Positions 26,330 to 33,956 of a stretch of 64,000 bases of DNA are shown here, one piece after another. The notes below the pieces were generated by a model that had not been told where the DNA came from, did not search any database, and saw only the letters and a program-made list of their open reading frames with translations. The stretch comes from Amantichitinum ursilacus. GTDB taxonomy: Bacteria > Pseudomonadota > Gammaproteobacteria > Burkholderiales > Chitinibacteraceae. Numbering within the stretch: position 1 is the first letter of the stretch; each line of letters opens with the position of its first letter. Position numbers and translations under genes: made by a program. The stretch spans positions 124,001 through 188,000 of the forward strand of contig NZ_LAQT01000036.1 in the NCBI RefSeq assembly GCF_001294205.1, read 5' to 3'.

Positions 26330-26602
26330 ATGAGCCACACCATTCAAGACAAACCCAAGCTGATGGCGCGCGTGCGCCGTATTCAGGGCCAGGCCGCAGC
26401 GCTGGAAAAACAGCTGCAAAACGAAACCGATTGCGGCGCCATCCTGCAGCAGATTGCCGCCATCCGGGGCGCGGTGAACGGCTTGCTGGGCGCGGTGATT
26501 GAAGGGCATATCACGCACCATCTGGTGCTGGAGCCCGATGAGGCGCAACGCCGCGACGATCTGGACGTGGTGCTGCAGGTGATCCGCTCATACGTTAAAT
26601 AA
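26330..26602 (+). CDS. rcnR: Ni/Co-responsive repressor RcnR
   Basis: A 90-residue all-helical CsoR/RcnR family repressor. The metal ligands of E. coli RcnR are all conserved in place: His3 (MSHTI), Cys35 (NETDC), His60 and His64 (EGHITHH). This argues for Ni/Co rather than copper or formaldehyde sensing. GGAGC precedes the ATG. Without metal it should bind the two TACT-C tract-AGTA sites upstream and repress rcnA. Confidence 0.95.
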   Translation: MSHTIQDKPKLMARVRRIQGQAAALEKQLQNETDCGAILQQIAAIRGAVNGLLGAVIEGHITHHLVLEPDEAQRRDDLDVVLQVIRSYVK

Positions 26603-26757
26603 ACCGGCGCGCCCTCCTGGCGGCCAGGACGACAGGCAAATCGGCGGCAGACCGGATGCGCTGTCTATGCCTGCGGGGTTCTCATAACGATTCGAAACTT
26701 GTGCTTGATGGCCCCACGCCGTCGACGGTTTGAACCACCCACGAATCTGGAGCAACG

Positions 26758-27459
26758 ATGAAACCCCACGTAATTTGCCACATGATGAGCCCGCTGGATG
26801 GACGCCTGCTGGTTGACGAATGGGCGCCCGAAGGCTCGACGCTACAAGAGGCCATGCTGGCCGAATATCAACGCATTCACGACGGCTTTGCCGCCGACGC
26901 CTGGCTGGCGGGCACCAAAACCATGACGGAATTTGCCACCGGCAAAGCCGCGCCCGCAGCCAGCGGCGACAGCCAACCCGAACGACCGTGGCACGTGGCG
27001 GACCCCGCCGCAAAACGCTACGCCATCGCTATTGACCGCCACGCGAAACTGCATTGGGACACCCCCACCGCCGACAACGCCCACGTGGTGGTAGTGCTGA
27101 CCGCATCAGTCGCCGACAGCCATCTGGCCGAGCTGACGGCCGCTGGGGTGTCCTATGTGGTGATGCCTGGCAACGACATCGATCTGGCCGAAGTGCTGAA
27201 CGCGATCGGCGAGAAGCTCGGCATCAAGACCTTGCTGCTGGAAGGCGGCGCGACGGTTAATGGCGCGTTTTTGAAGGCCGGCCTGGTCGACGAAATCAGC
27301 CTGCTGCTGTGCCCCGCCATCGACGGCAAGTCCGGCAGCCCGGCCATTTTTGAAGCAGGCGACGAAGGGCTGGGGCAAAAACTGCAACTGAAGCTGGTCT
27401 CGGCCAAACCGGGCGCGCATGACACGGTGCATGTGCAGTATCAGGTGGTGGCGCGGTAA
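26758..27459 (+). CDS. RibD C-terminal/dihydrofolate-reductase-like protein
   Basis: A 233-residue reductase of the RibD_C/DHFR superfamily. It begins MKPHVICHMMSPLDGRLL, where SPLDGR replaces the usual S-x-D-G, then AWLAGTKTMTEFATGK and the NADPH-binding-type EGGATVNGAFLKAGLVDEISLLLCPAIDG. Probably an NADPH-dependent reductase; not the riboflavin enzyme itself, as the deaminase half is absent. TGGAG precedes the start. Monocistronic. Confidence 0.85.
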   Translation: MKPHVICHMMSPLDGRLLVDEWAPEGSTLQEAMLAEYQRIHDGFAADAWLAGTKTMTEFATGKAAPAASGDSQPERPWHVADPAAKRYAIAIDRHAKLHWDTPTADNAHVVVVLTASVADSHLAELTAAGVSYVVMPGNDIDLAEVLNAIGEKLGIKTLLLEGGATVNGAFLKAGLVDEISLLLCPAIDGKSGSPAIFEAGDEGLGQKLQLKLVSAKPGAHDTVHVQYQVVAR

Positions 27460-27531
27460 ATCGTTTGGCGGGCGGCGCGCTGGCTACAACTTGCCAAGTC
27501 CGCCGCCCAGACCCCCGGAAGGGTTGCCTTG

Positions 27532-27574
27532 GTCCCAATTTGGGACTAGAGTCTGTCATCGCACGGTGATGACA
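27532..27574. promoter_or_regulatory. Two HigA operator candidates
   Basis: GTCCCA-att-TGGGAC (27532-27546) and TGTCATC-gcacggt-GATGACA (27554-27574) are perfect inverted repeats lying directly before the higB ATG at 27577. They fit autorepression by the antitoxin or toxin-antitoxin complex. The second would form a hairpin at the translation start. Confidence 0.6.
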
Positions 27575-27576
27575 AT

Positions 27577-27879
27577 ATGAGAATAATTTCCGTAACGCCG
27601 CTTCAAACCTTCTGGGCCCGACATCCCCAATCGGAGCACCCGCTGCGCGCCTGGGTTATGGAAACGAAGCGCGCAAGGTGGAAAAGCCCCCAAGACATCA
27701 AGGCGCGTTACGGCAGCGCCGATTTTGTCGCTAATAATCGCGTCATTTTCAATATCCACGGCAACCATTACCGCTTGATTGTCGCTGTGGTCTATCGGCT
27801 TCAAATCGTCTACGTCAAGTTTGTGGGTACTCATAAAGCGTATGACGATATCGACGCGGCAACAGTTGAACTGGAGTAG
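27577..27879 (+). CDS. higB: HigB-type mRNA interferase toxin
   Basis: A 100-residue RelE-fold HigB toxin expected to cut translated mRNA on the ribosome. Conserved elements: TFWARHPQSEHPLRAWV, W-K-S-P-Q-D-I-K, NNRVIFNIHGNHYRLIVAVVY and VYVKFVGTHKAYDDID, the last typical of the YgjN-like HigB branch. Toxin-first gene order and a 6-bp gap to the antitoxin gene are the hallmark of higBA. Confidence 0.92.
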   Translation: MRIISVTPLQTFWARHPQSEHPLRAWVMETKRARWKSPQDIKARYGSADFVANNRVIFNIHGNHYRLIVAVVYRLQIVYVKFVGTHKAYDDIDAATVELE

Positions 27880-27885
27880 CCATTA

Positions 27886-28329
27886 ATGGATATCCGCCCC
27901 ATCAGAACAGAGGAAGACTATCGCGCGGCATTAAAGATGGTTTCTCCCTACTTTGATAACGAACCTGCACCGGGTTCGGCCGACGAAGATCGCTTTGAAA
28001 TCCTCGTTACCCTGATTGAAGCTTATGAAGCGCAGCACCACCCGATTGCGCCGCCAGACCCGATCGAGGCCATCAAATTCCGCATGGAGCAACAAGGTTT
28101 GACGGCTAAAGATCTCGTTCCGATGATAGGCCGACTTAATCGGGTATATGAGGTACTGTCCCGCGCCAGGCCTCTCACCCTATCAATGATTTACCGGCTG
28201 CATACCGATCTTGGCATTCCGCTCGAATCGCTGGTGCAACCCGCCGCCGCAAAGAAAAAAAAGCAAGAAGGCGCCGCTCTGCCATCAGCGGCGAGTGCGC
28301 TATTTCTCCCCACATCCGGCACGGTATAA
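27886..28329 (+). CDS. higA: HigA-type antitoxin
   Basis: A 147-residue antitoxin. The N-terminal part (MDIRPIRTEEDYRAALKMVSPYFD) is the toxin-binding region of the YgjM family, and the HTH_XRE-like part is IKFRMEQQGLTAKDLVPMIGRLNRVYEVLSRARPLTLSMIYRLHTDLGIPLESLV (about 65-119). The 28 C-terminal residues, starting AAAKKKKQEGAAL, extend past the usual end and look disordered. It likely neutralises HigB and represses the operon through the upstream palindromes. Confidence 0.9.
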   Translation: MDIRPIRTEEDYRAALKMVSPYFDNEPAPGSADEDRFEILVTLIEAYEAQHHPIAPPDPIEAIKFRMEQQGLTAKDLVPMIGRLNRVYEVLSRARPLTLSMIYRLHTDLGIPLESLVQPAAAKKKKQEGAALPSAASALFLPTSGTV

Positions 28330-28420
28330 CCACCCTGCTACCCCATTGCCAACACCTTCCGGGCCAAAGTAGCAAATCGCGTTAGAATCCCCCTTCACAT
28401 ACAACCCTGTCGGTTTTGCA

Positions 28421-30349
28421 ATGACTACTGCCGCCCTGCTGCCGGACGATAGCGAACGCTATCGCATCCTTGTCGAAGCCGTGACTGACTACGCCATTTA
28501 TATGCTGGACACCAACGGTTGTGTGGTCAGCTGGAATGCCGGGGCGCGGCGGTTCAAGGGGTATGAGAAGCATCAGATTCTGGGGCAGCATTTTTCCACG
28601 TTCTACACGCCCGAAGACCGTGACCGCGGCATGCCGGCGCATGCGCTGAAGACCGCGGCGGCGGTGGGTCGGTTTGAAGGCGAAGGCTGGCGCGTGCGCC
28701 AGGATGGCACGCGTTTCTGGGCCAATGCGGTCATCGACCCCATCCGCAATGAGGCGGGTGATCTGATCGGCTATGCCAAGGTCACGCGCGATCTGACCGA
28801 GCGCAAGCTGGCCGAAGAAGCCTTGCGCAGCAGCGAGCAGCGCTTTCGTTTGCTGGTGCAAAGCGTGATCGATTACGGCATTTACATGCTCGATATCGAC
28901 GGCAATGTCACCAACTGGAATGCGGGCGCGGAGCGGATCAAGGGTTATTCCGAAGCCGAAATTCTGGGCAAGCATTTCTCCACCTTTTATACCGATGAAG
29001 ACCGCGCTGCTGGCGAGCCCGCGCGCGGTTTGCGTCTGGCGCGCGAAGAAGGCCGGTTTGAGAAGGAAGGCTGGCGTGTGCGCAAGGATGGCACGCGCTT
29101 TCAGGCGCATGTGGTCATCGACCCGATCCGCGACGACAACGGCGATCTGGTCGGCTATGCCAAGGTAACCCGCGATGTCACCGAGCGCCGTGCCGCGCAA
29201 GAAGCGCTGGAGAAAGCGCGCGAAGCCTTGTTCCAGTCACAGAAACTGGAGGCGCTGGGCCAGCTGACCGGCGGGGTGGCGCATGACTTCAACAATCTGC
29301 TGATGGTGGTGCTCAGCTGCATGCAGCTGGTGCGCAAACGCGTGGTGGAAGACGCTGGGCTGGTCCGGCTGGTGGACAACGCCATCCACGGCGCGCGGCG
29401 CGGTATGGCACTGACCGAACGCATGTTGGCGTTTGCGCGCAAGCAGGATCTGGTGCGCCAACCGGTGGATTTGCCCGCGCTGGTGCGCGAGACCGGCGAG
29501 CTGTTGCAACGCGCGGTGGGCAATAAAATCAGCATCGAAACGCGCTTTGCCTTGCAAGTGCATCACGCCATGGCCGATGCCAATCAGCTGGAACTGGCGT
29601 TGATGAACCTGGTGACTAATGCGCGCGATGCGATGCTCGACGGCGGCGACATCGTGATTGCGCTGAAGAACCGCAGCGCGGCCGAATCGGTGGCCGCGGG
29701 TTTGCCGCCGCAGGAGTTTGTCACGCTGGCCGTCACCGACACGGGCACCGGCATGGACGCCGCCACGCTAAGCAAAGCGCTGGAGCCATTCTTTACTACC
29801 AAAGGCCTCGGCAAAGGCACCGGTCTGGGCTTGCCGATGGTGCATGGCGTGGCGCAACAGCTGGGTGGCACGCTTAAATTGCACAGCACCCCGGGCGCGG
29901 GGACGACCGCCGAAATCTGGTTGCCGATAGCCCAGGACACGGTGATCCCGGAAGCCATCGCGGCGGTGGAAGCCGCCCTGCCCGCGCACGGGCCTTTAGC
30001 CGTGCTGCTGGTGGACGACGACGAGCTGGTGCTGCTGGGCACTAGCGCCATGCTGGAAGATCAGAAACACAGCGTCAGCGCCGTCAGTAGTGGCGCGGCG
30101 GCGCTGGCGCTGCTGAACGAAGGCCATGTCTTCGATCTGGTCATTACCGATTACGCGATGCCCGATATGACGGGCCTGCAACTGGCCGAAACCATCGCCG
30201 CACGCTGGCCGCGCCTGCCCATCGTGCTGGCCACCGGTTATGCCGAACTGCCGCCCGACGCCATGCCGTTGCAGCGCCTGGGCAAGCCTTATCAGCAAGA
30301 CGAACTGGCGCGCGTGGTGGCAGGCTGCATCGGGGCGCGCCGGGTCTGA
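28421..30349 (+). CDS. PAS-PAS hybrid histidine kinase with receiver domain
   Basis: A 642-residue soluble kinase. Two related PAS domains (about 15-125 and 145-255) share NWNAGA..KGY and FSTFYT.EDR segments, showing tandem duplication. The HisKA-type helix is GQLTGGVAHDFNNLL with His288, HATPase_c ends GTGLGLPMVHG, and the C-terminal receiver (about 525-640) has VDDDELV and VITDYAMPDMTG. No membrane segment, so a cytosolic redox, light or small-molecule sensor is likely; no haem ligand can be claimed. It ends within the convergent PEP-CTERM gene (58-bp overlap). Confidence 0.92.
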   Translation: MTTAALLPDDSERYRILVEAVTDYAIYMLDTNGCVVSWNAGARRFKGYEKHQILGQHFSTFYTPEDRDRGMPAHALKTAAAVGRFEGEGWRVRQDGTRFWANAVIDPIRNEAGDLIGYAKVTRDLTERKLAEEALRSSEQRFRLLVQSVIDYGIYMLDIDGNVTNWNAGAERIKGYSEAEILGKHFSTFYTDEDRAAGEPARGLRLAREEGRFEKEGWRVRKDGTRFQAHVVIDPIRDDNGDLVGYAKVTRDVTERRAAQEALEKAREALFQSQKLEALGQLTGGVAHDFNNLLMVVLSCMQLVRKRVVEDAGLVRLVDNAIHGARRGMALTERMLAFARKQDLVRQPVDLPALVRETGELLQRAVGNKISIETRFALQVHHAMADANQLELALMNLVTNARDAMLDGGDIVIALKNRSAAESVAAGLPPQEFVTLAVTDTGTGMDAATLSKALEPFFTTKGLGKGTGLGLPMVHGVAQQLGGTLKLHSTPGAGTTAEIWLPIAQDTVIPEAIAAVEAALPAHGPLAVLLVDDDELVLLGTSAMLEDQKHSVSAVSSGAAALALLNEGHVFDLVITDYAMPDMTGLQLAETIAARWPRLPIVLATGYAELPPDAMPLQRLGKPYQQDELARVVAGCIGARRV

Positions 30350-30915
30350 CGCGCTCGCCGCAAAACCAAACCGATTGCACCCACGCCCAGCAACGCCCAG
30401 GTTTCCGGCTCGGGAACGCCGGTAATGCGAAATGCGTTGGTGTCGTATTGATTCAGATGGCCGGGCCCGTCGCCGCCGATCACAAACCGATCGATCAGCC
30501 CGGTAAAGCCGGTATCAAACCAGCGAAACACGCCGTCGGTGATCTGGGGCTGAAACAACACGCTTTCGACCTCTACGCCATTCAAAAAACCGGTCACCGT
30601 GATATTGCGAACGGCATACGGGCCGTACGGATCGGTGTCGAGATTCTGAAACGTGGATAGCGTCAGCGCATTCAGCACAAACGGCCCGCGCTGAGAAGTA
30701 ACCGGGATTGACCAGCCGTTATACCAGGTGCCGCTGGTGGCGCCGTCGCCAGGATTAAAGCGCGAGAACGCAAAGCCTTGGTACACATAATCCCAGGTCG
30801 CCGTGGCCGGACCCGGGTTGTGGTAATTGTCCAGCGAGATGATTTCGGCCTGCGCCAGCGCGGCGCCAAGCACCATCACGCTGGCCAGCAGGCTGGATTT
30901 GAGATGATGTGACAT
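30292..30915 (-). CDS. PEP-CTERM sorted exported protein (copy 2)
   Basis: A 207-residue exported protein. The signal peptide is about 1-23 (HHLKSSLLASVMVLGAALAQA) and the C-terminal sorting signal is VPEPETWALLGVGAIGLVLRRAR (about 167-189), the substrate of exosortase. The middle (SLDNYHNPGPATATWDYVYQGFAFSRFNPG) is beta-rich and shared with the next gene. After the basic stop-transfer an odd 18-residue tail (QTRRAPMQPATTRASSSC) continues into the convergent kinase gene. GGAGGG precedes the ATG. Role probably in the envelope or extracellular matrix; unknown. Confidence 0.88.
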   Translation of the reverse strand: MSHHLKSSLLASVMVLGAALAQAEIISLDNYHNPGPATATWDYVYQGFAFSRFNPGDGATSGTWYNGWSIPVTSQRGPFVLNALTLSTFQNLDTDPYGPYAVRNITVTGFLNGVEVESVLFQPQITDGVFRWFDTGFTGLIDRFVIGGDGPGHLNQYDTNAFRITGVPEPETWALLGVGAIGLVLRRARQTRRAPMQPATTRASSSC

Positions 30916-30930
30916 GCTGTGCCCTCCTGC

Positions 30931-31521
30931 CTAACTGACTGTATGGGCACGGACTTTGCGACCGTGCCGCGCCGCCAACGCCACTGCGCCCACGCCCAGC
31001 AACGCCCAGGTTTCGGGTTCGGGGATCGGCGAAATATCCAGCGCGTTCAGCGTATAGGTCTGCAGCAAATCCTGGCCATCGCCCACCAGCGAAATCCGGT
31101 CAACCAGCCAGTTGATATTGGCGCTGTACCAGCGGTAAACGCCGTCGGTTTGCGCCAGATGAAACGCCGTCGTACCCACCGCCTGATTGCCCAGATAGCC
31201 GGTCAGGGTGACGTCGGTAATGGCATAAGGCCCGGACGGATTGGTCTCGAAGTTCTGGAACGTGGCCAGCGCCACGGCGTTGATCTCAAACACGCCGCGA
31301 TGCGAAACGATATTGATGGTGTAGTCGCTGTAATAGTCCGCGCTGGCGTAACCGGTGCCGGAGTTATACGGCGAAAATCCAAGGCCTTCATACAGATATT
31401 CCGGGCCGCCAAACGGACCGGGATTGTTGTAATGGTCTAGCGACAGCACGCCGGCTTGGGCCGCAGCGGCACTTATACCCAGCAGAGTCGTTAACAAAGT
31501 GCGTTTCAAGGTGTTCTTCAT
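30931..31521 (-). CDS. PEP-CTERM sorted exported protein (copy 1)
   Basis: A 196-residue paralogue of the neighbour, 15 bp upstream of it in the same direction. The signal peptide is about 1-23 (ending AAAAQA), the body has the same SLDHYNNPGPFGGPEYLYEGLGFSPYNSG motif, and the sorting signal is IPEPETWALLGVGAVALAARHGRK. The pair is clearly a tandem duplication, diverged to perhaps half identity by eye. GGAAGGAA precedes the ATG. No exosortase is in the window. Confidence 0.9.
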   Translation of the reverse strand: MKNTLKRTLLTTLLGISAAAAQAGVLSLDHYNNPGPFGGPEYLYEGLGFSPYNSGTGYASADYYSDYTINIVSHRGVFEINAVALATFQNFETNPSGPYAITDVTLTGYLGNQAVGTTAFHLAQTDGVYRWYSANINWLVDRISLVGDGQDLLQTYTLNALDISPIPEPETWALLGVGAVALAARHGRKVRAHTVS

Positions 31522-31776
31522 GGCGCATTCCTTCCAGCGATGAATCGAAGGACCGTCCCGGACGGAACGGCAGTGCGCGGGGTGATTGTTGTGGTTTGCC
31601 GCTAGCGTAGGCCTCTGGCGCTTTCATTAGAATGACAAACTACGATACATACGATGAAAGGCAGGCGGTCAGATCGACGGCGTGATGGGTTGCTTGCAAT
31701 CAAAAACCCGGGTGGTCTATACCTTGATGCAGCGCCGCAGAGCGCCCTTGATCATCGCTTGAGGACGGAATGTCTT

Positions 31777-32133
31777 ATGTTGGCGCCACTGCTTTCCGAC
31801 CATATTCTTTCTGACATTGTGTTGCCGATTGCCATTTCGGGTAGCTTGGGCGGTCTGTTTGTGTACGTCGCGTTTTGCTCATGGGCGCACGGCATTCTCA
31901 GTGAAAACTATCCCGCTTTGCTGGGTGTTTCTTCGGGCGCGATGTCGTCAAATCTGGGCCAGGGTATCCGCGAGTTTTACGAAGTGCCGCCCGCATTGCG
32001 CTCCCGCGAAATCTGGCGCATCGCCAATCCGCTGCATAAGTGGTTTTTTGTTGCCACGCGAGTGGTGGGATGGCTGTGGACCCTAAGCCTGGTGTTGATG
32101 GTGCTGGATCTGGTGCTGATGCCTAAGCATTGA
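31777..32133 (+). CDS. Hypothetical membrane protein
   Basis: A 118-residue protein of unknown family with two hydrophobic helices, about 12-36 (DIVLPIAISGSLGGLFVYVAFCSWA) and 92-114 (VVGWLWTLSLVLMVLDLVLM). A central polar stretch (SSGAMSSNLGQGIREFYEVPPALRSREIWRI) lies between. The start at 31777 has GAGGA about 10 bases upstream; the earlier in-frame start at 31654 adds a polar, arginine-rich segment. Single gene followed by a palindromic repeat element 5 bp after the stop. Confidence 0.65.
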   Translation: MLAPLLSDHILSDIVLPIAISGSLGGLFVYVAFCSWAHGILSENYPALLGVSSGAMSSNLGQGIREFYEVPPALRSREIWRIANPLHKWFFVATRVVGWLWTLSLVLMVLDLVLMPKH

Positions 32134-32137
32134 ATTG

Positions 32138-32300
32138 CATAGGGTGGGTCTGGACCCACCCATCAAAGCCGTGTACTCAAGCCCCGTTTTCTGATTCGCC
32201 ACTTTGCATGGTGGGTCTGGGCCCACTCACCAAAGCCGTTTACTCAAGCATCAGTCTCCTAATTCGCCACTTTACATGGTGGGTCTAGACCCACCCTATA
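32138..32300. repeat. Palindromic repeat element with three cores
   Basis: Outer ends are CATAGG (32138) and CCTATA (ending 32300), with cores at 32143-32160, 32210-32227 (right arm decayed) and 32278-32295. The repeated inner text CAAAGCCGTntACTCAAGC and ATTCGCCACTTTnCATGG between the cores shows an internal tandem duplication of about 68 bp. Confidence 0.85.
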
Positions 32301-32309
32301 GACGTAGAA

Positions 32310-32350
32310 ATTTTACTACCTGATTTATTGATTAAATCTTGTAGTAAAAT
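32310..32350. repeat. AT-rich 10-bp inverted repeat
   Basis: ATTTTACTAC (32310-32319) and GTAGTAAAAT (32341-32350) are perfect inverted copies 21 bp apart in an AT-rich patch upstream of the rbs operon. On the minus strand they frame the last codons of a possible gene remnant, so they could be its terminator or an operator. Confidence 0.55.
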
Positions 32351-32517
32351 TCCAAATAGTCGCCTGCAGTTACATGAATGCCGAAAGCTAAGCGCTCAAG
32401 CAGACGAGCGGCAGCCCTGCCGAGGTTAAAATCGTCGGACTCATCAAGCCATTGAATTAAATAGATAGTCCGGCCTATATCGGGCAGTGGTCGCTCGCCT
32501 TGATCGACCCCTTTTGC
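32332..32517 (-). pseudogene. Possible gene remnant without start codon
   Basis: A 61-codon frame closed by TAA at 32332-32334 and by an in-frame TAG upstream (32518-32520), with no ATG or GTG inside. The translation includes RPLPDIGRTIYLIQWLDESD, then FNLGRAAARLLERLAFGIHV and ends YLEFYYKI, which reads like the C-terminal end of a real soluble protein rather than noise. The family is not recognised. Most likely a decayed or truncated gene; chance is not excluded. Confidence 0.35.
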
Positions 32518-32645
32518 CTATTTGCCGTAAGCAAATCCCCGTAGCCCCCTTCCCAGCCACTACATGCCAATGCTATAAATGCCGCCAATTGCTGATTACG
32601 TTTTAGCTAACGCTCAGCAGCACGATCAGTTAGCCGGAGAAGTGT

Positions 32646-33548
32646 ATGGCCAAGGTGTTGGTGGTAGGCAGTATCAATATGGATCTGGTGGTGCAGACCA
32701 CCACGTTTCCGCGGTTGGGCGAGACCCTGTTCGGGCAGACATTTGCCACTTTCCCCGGTGGCAAAGGCGCCAACCAGGCGGTGGCCGCAGCGCGGCTGGG
32801 TGCGCAGGTCAGCATGCTGGGCTGTGTCGGTCGCGATGCATTTGGCGCGCAACTGAAAGCTGGCCTGGCAGCGGAAGGCATCGATACGCAGTGGGTATTC
32901 GAGCGCGATGTGGCCAGCGGCGTTGCCGCCATCACGGTCACCGGCGGCGATAACGCGATTGTGGTGGTGCCGGGCGCCAACTATGCCCTGACCACGGATG
33001 ATCTGGACGCCGCCGAAGCCGCCTTTGTGGCCGCCGATGTGATTCTGGCGCAACTGGAAATTCCGCTGCCCGTGGTGCAACACGCTGCGGCGCTTGCATT
33101 GCGCCATGGCAAAACCTTCTTCCTCAATCCGGCGCCGGCCACCGTGCTGCCGCAATCATTGATTGGCGCAGCTACCCTGCTCACCCCCAATGAATTTGAA
33201 CTGGCCGCCGCACTGGGCGCGCCTGATAGCGATTGGTCCACTTTGCTGCCGCGTCTGCCGGGCAAGCTGGTGATGACTCATGGCAAGCATGGCGCTTATT
33301 ACGCCGACCACGCGGGCAAGGCGGTGCATCAACCGGGCTTTCCGGTGACGGCGGTCGACAGCACGGGCGCGGGCGACACCTTTAATGGCGCGCTGGCGGC
33401 GTTCTGGCATCTGGGCGTCAGCGACGCGGTGCGACATGCCAATGCGGCGGGCGCATTGTCGGTGACCAAGGCAGGCGCGCAAAGCGGCATGCCCAAGCTG
33501 GCCGAATTGAACGCCTTTTTGTCCAGCCAAACCCAAGGTCAAAAATAA
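32646..33548 (+). CDS. rbsK: Ribokinase
   Basis: A 300-residue PfkB-family kinase phosphorylating D-ribose to ribose 5-phosphate. Family marks: VVGSINMDLVV, the ribose-binding FPGGKGANQAVAAARLGA (about 38-55), and the catalytic DSTGAGDTFNGALAA with the Asp base near residue 246. GGAGAA precedes the ATG. First gene of rbsKDACB; its TAA overlaps the rbsD ATG by one base. The 512 bp before it contain a repeat element, an AT-rich inverted repeat and GCTAAC...GTTAGC arms (32606-32634) next to the ribosome site. Confidence 0.96.
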   Translation: MAKVLVVGSINMDLVVQTTTFPRLGETLFGQTFATFPGGKGANQAVAAARLGAQVSMLGCVGRDAFGAQLKAGLAAEGIDTQWVFERDVASGVAAITVTGGDNAIVVVPGANYALTTDDLDAAEAAFVAADVILAQLEIPLPVVQHAAALALRHGKTFFLNPAPATVLPQSLIGAATLLTPNEFELAAALGAPDSDWSTLLPRLPGKLVMTHGKHGAYYADHAGKAVHQPGFPVTAVDSTGAGDTFNGALAAFWHLGVSDAVRHANAAGALSVTKAGAQSGMPKLAELNAFLSSQTQGQK

Positions 33549-33946
33549 TGAAAAAACTGGGACATTTAAATCGCGATATCGCGCGTGTATTGGCCAGCAT
33601 GGGCCACACCGACAGCATCGTGATTGCCGATTGCGGTTTGCCCATTCCGCCCGGTGTGGAATGCATTGATGTGTCTTTGCAATTGGGCACGCCGGATTTC
33701 TTTGCGGTGCTGGATTCGGTCATGGGTGATTTCAAAACCGAACGCGCCGTTTTCGCCAGCGAATGCCTGACCGCCAATGCGCCGGTGGCTGCGCGCGCCA
33801 GCCAGTTTGCCGCGCAAGGCGTGGCCGTTGATTACGTGACCCACGAAGAATTCAAGCAACGTTGCCGCAATGCGCACGCCATTATCCGTACCGGCGAATG
33901 CAGTCCGTACGCCAATGTAATCCTGCATTCCGGCGTGATTTTTTAA
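33548..33946 (+). CDS. rbsD: D-ribose pyranase
   Basis: A 132-residue RbsD that interconverts the pyranose and furanose forms of ribose so RbsK can use it. The N-terminus MKKLGHLNRDIARVLASMGHTDSIVIADCGLPIP contains the catalytic His20 region, and the C-terminus has RTGECSPYANVILHSGVIF with the conserved YAN. Normal length. Overlaps rbsK by one base; 10 bp to rbsA with AAGGA between. Confidence 0.96.
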   Translation: MKKLGHLNRDIARVLASMGHTDSIVIADCGLPIPPGVECIDVSLQLGTPDFFAVLDSVMGDFKTERAVFASECLTANAPVAARASQFAAQGVAVDYVTHEEFKQRCRNAHAIIRTGECSPYANVILHSGVIF

Positions 33947-33956
33947 GGATCGCGTC

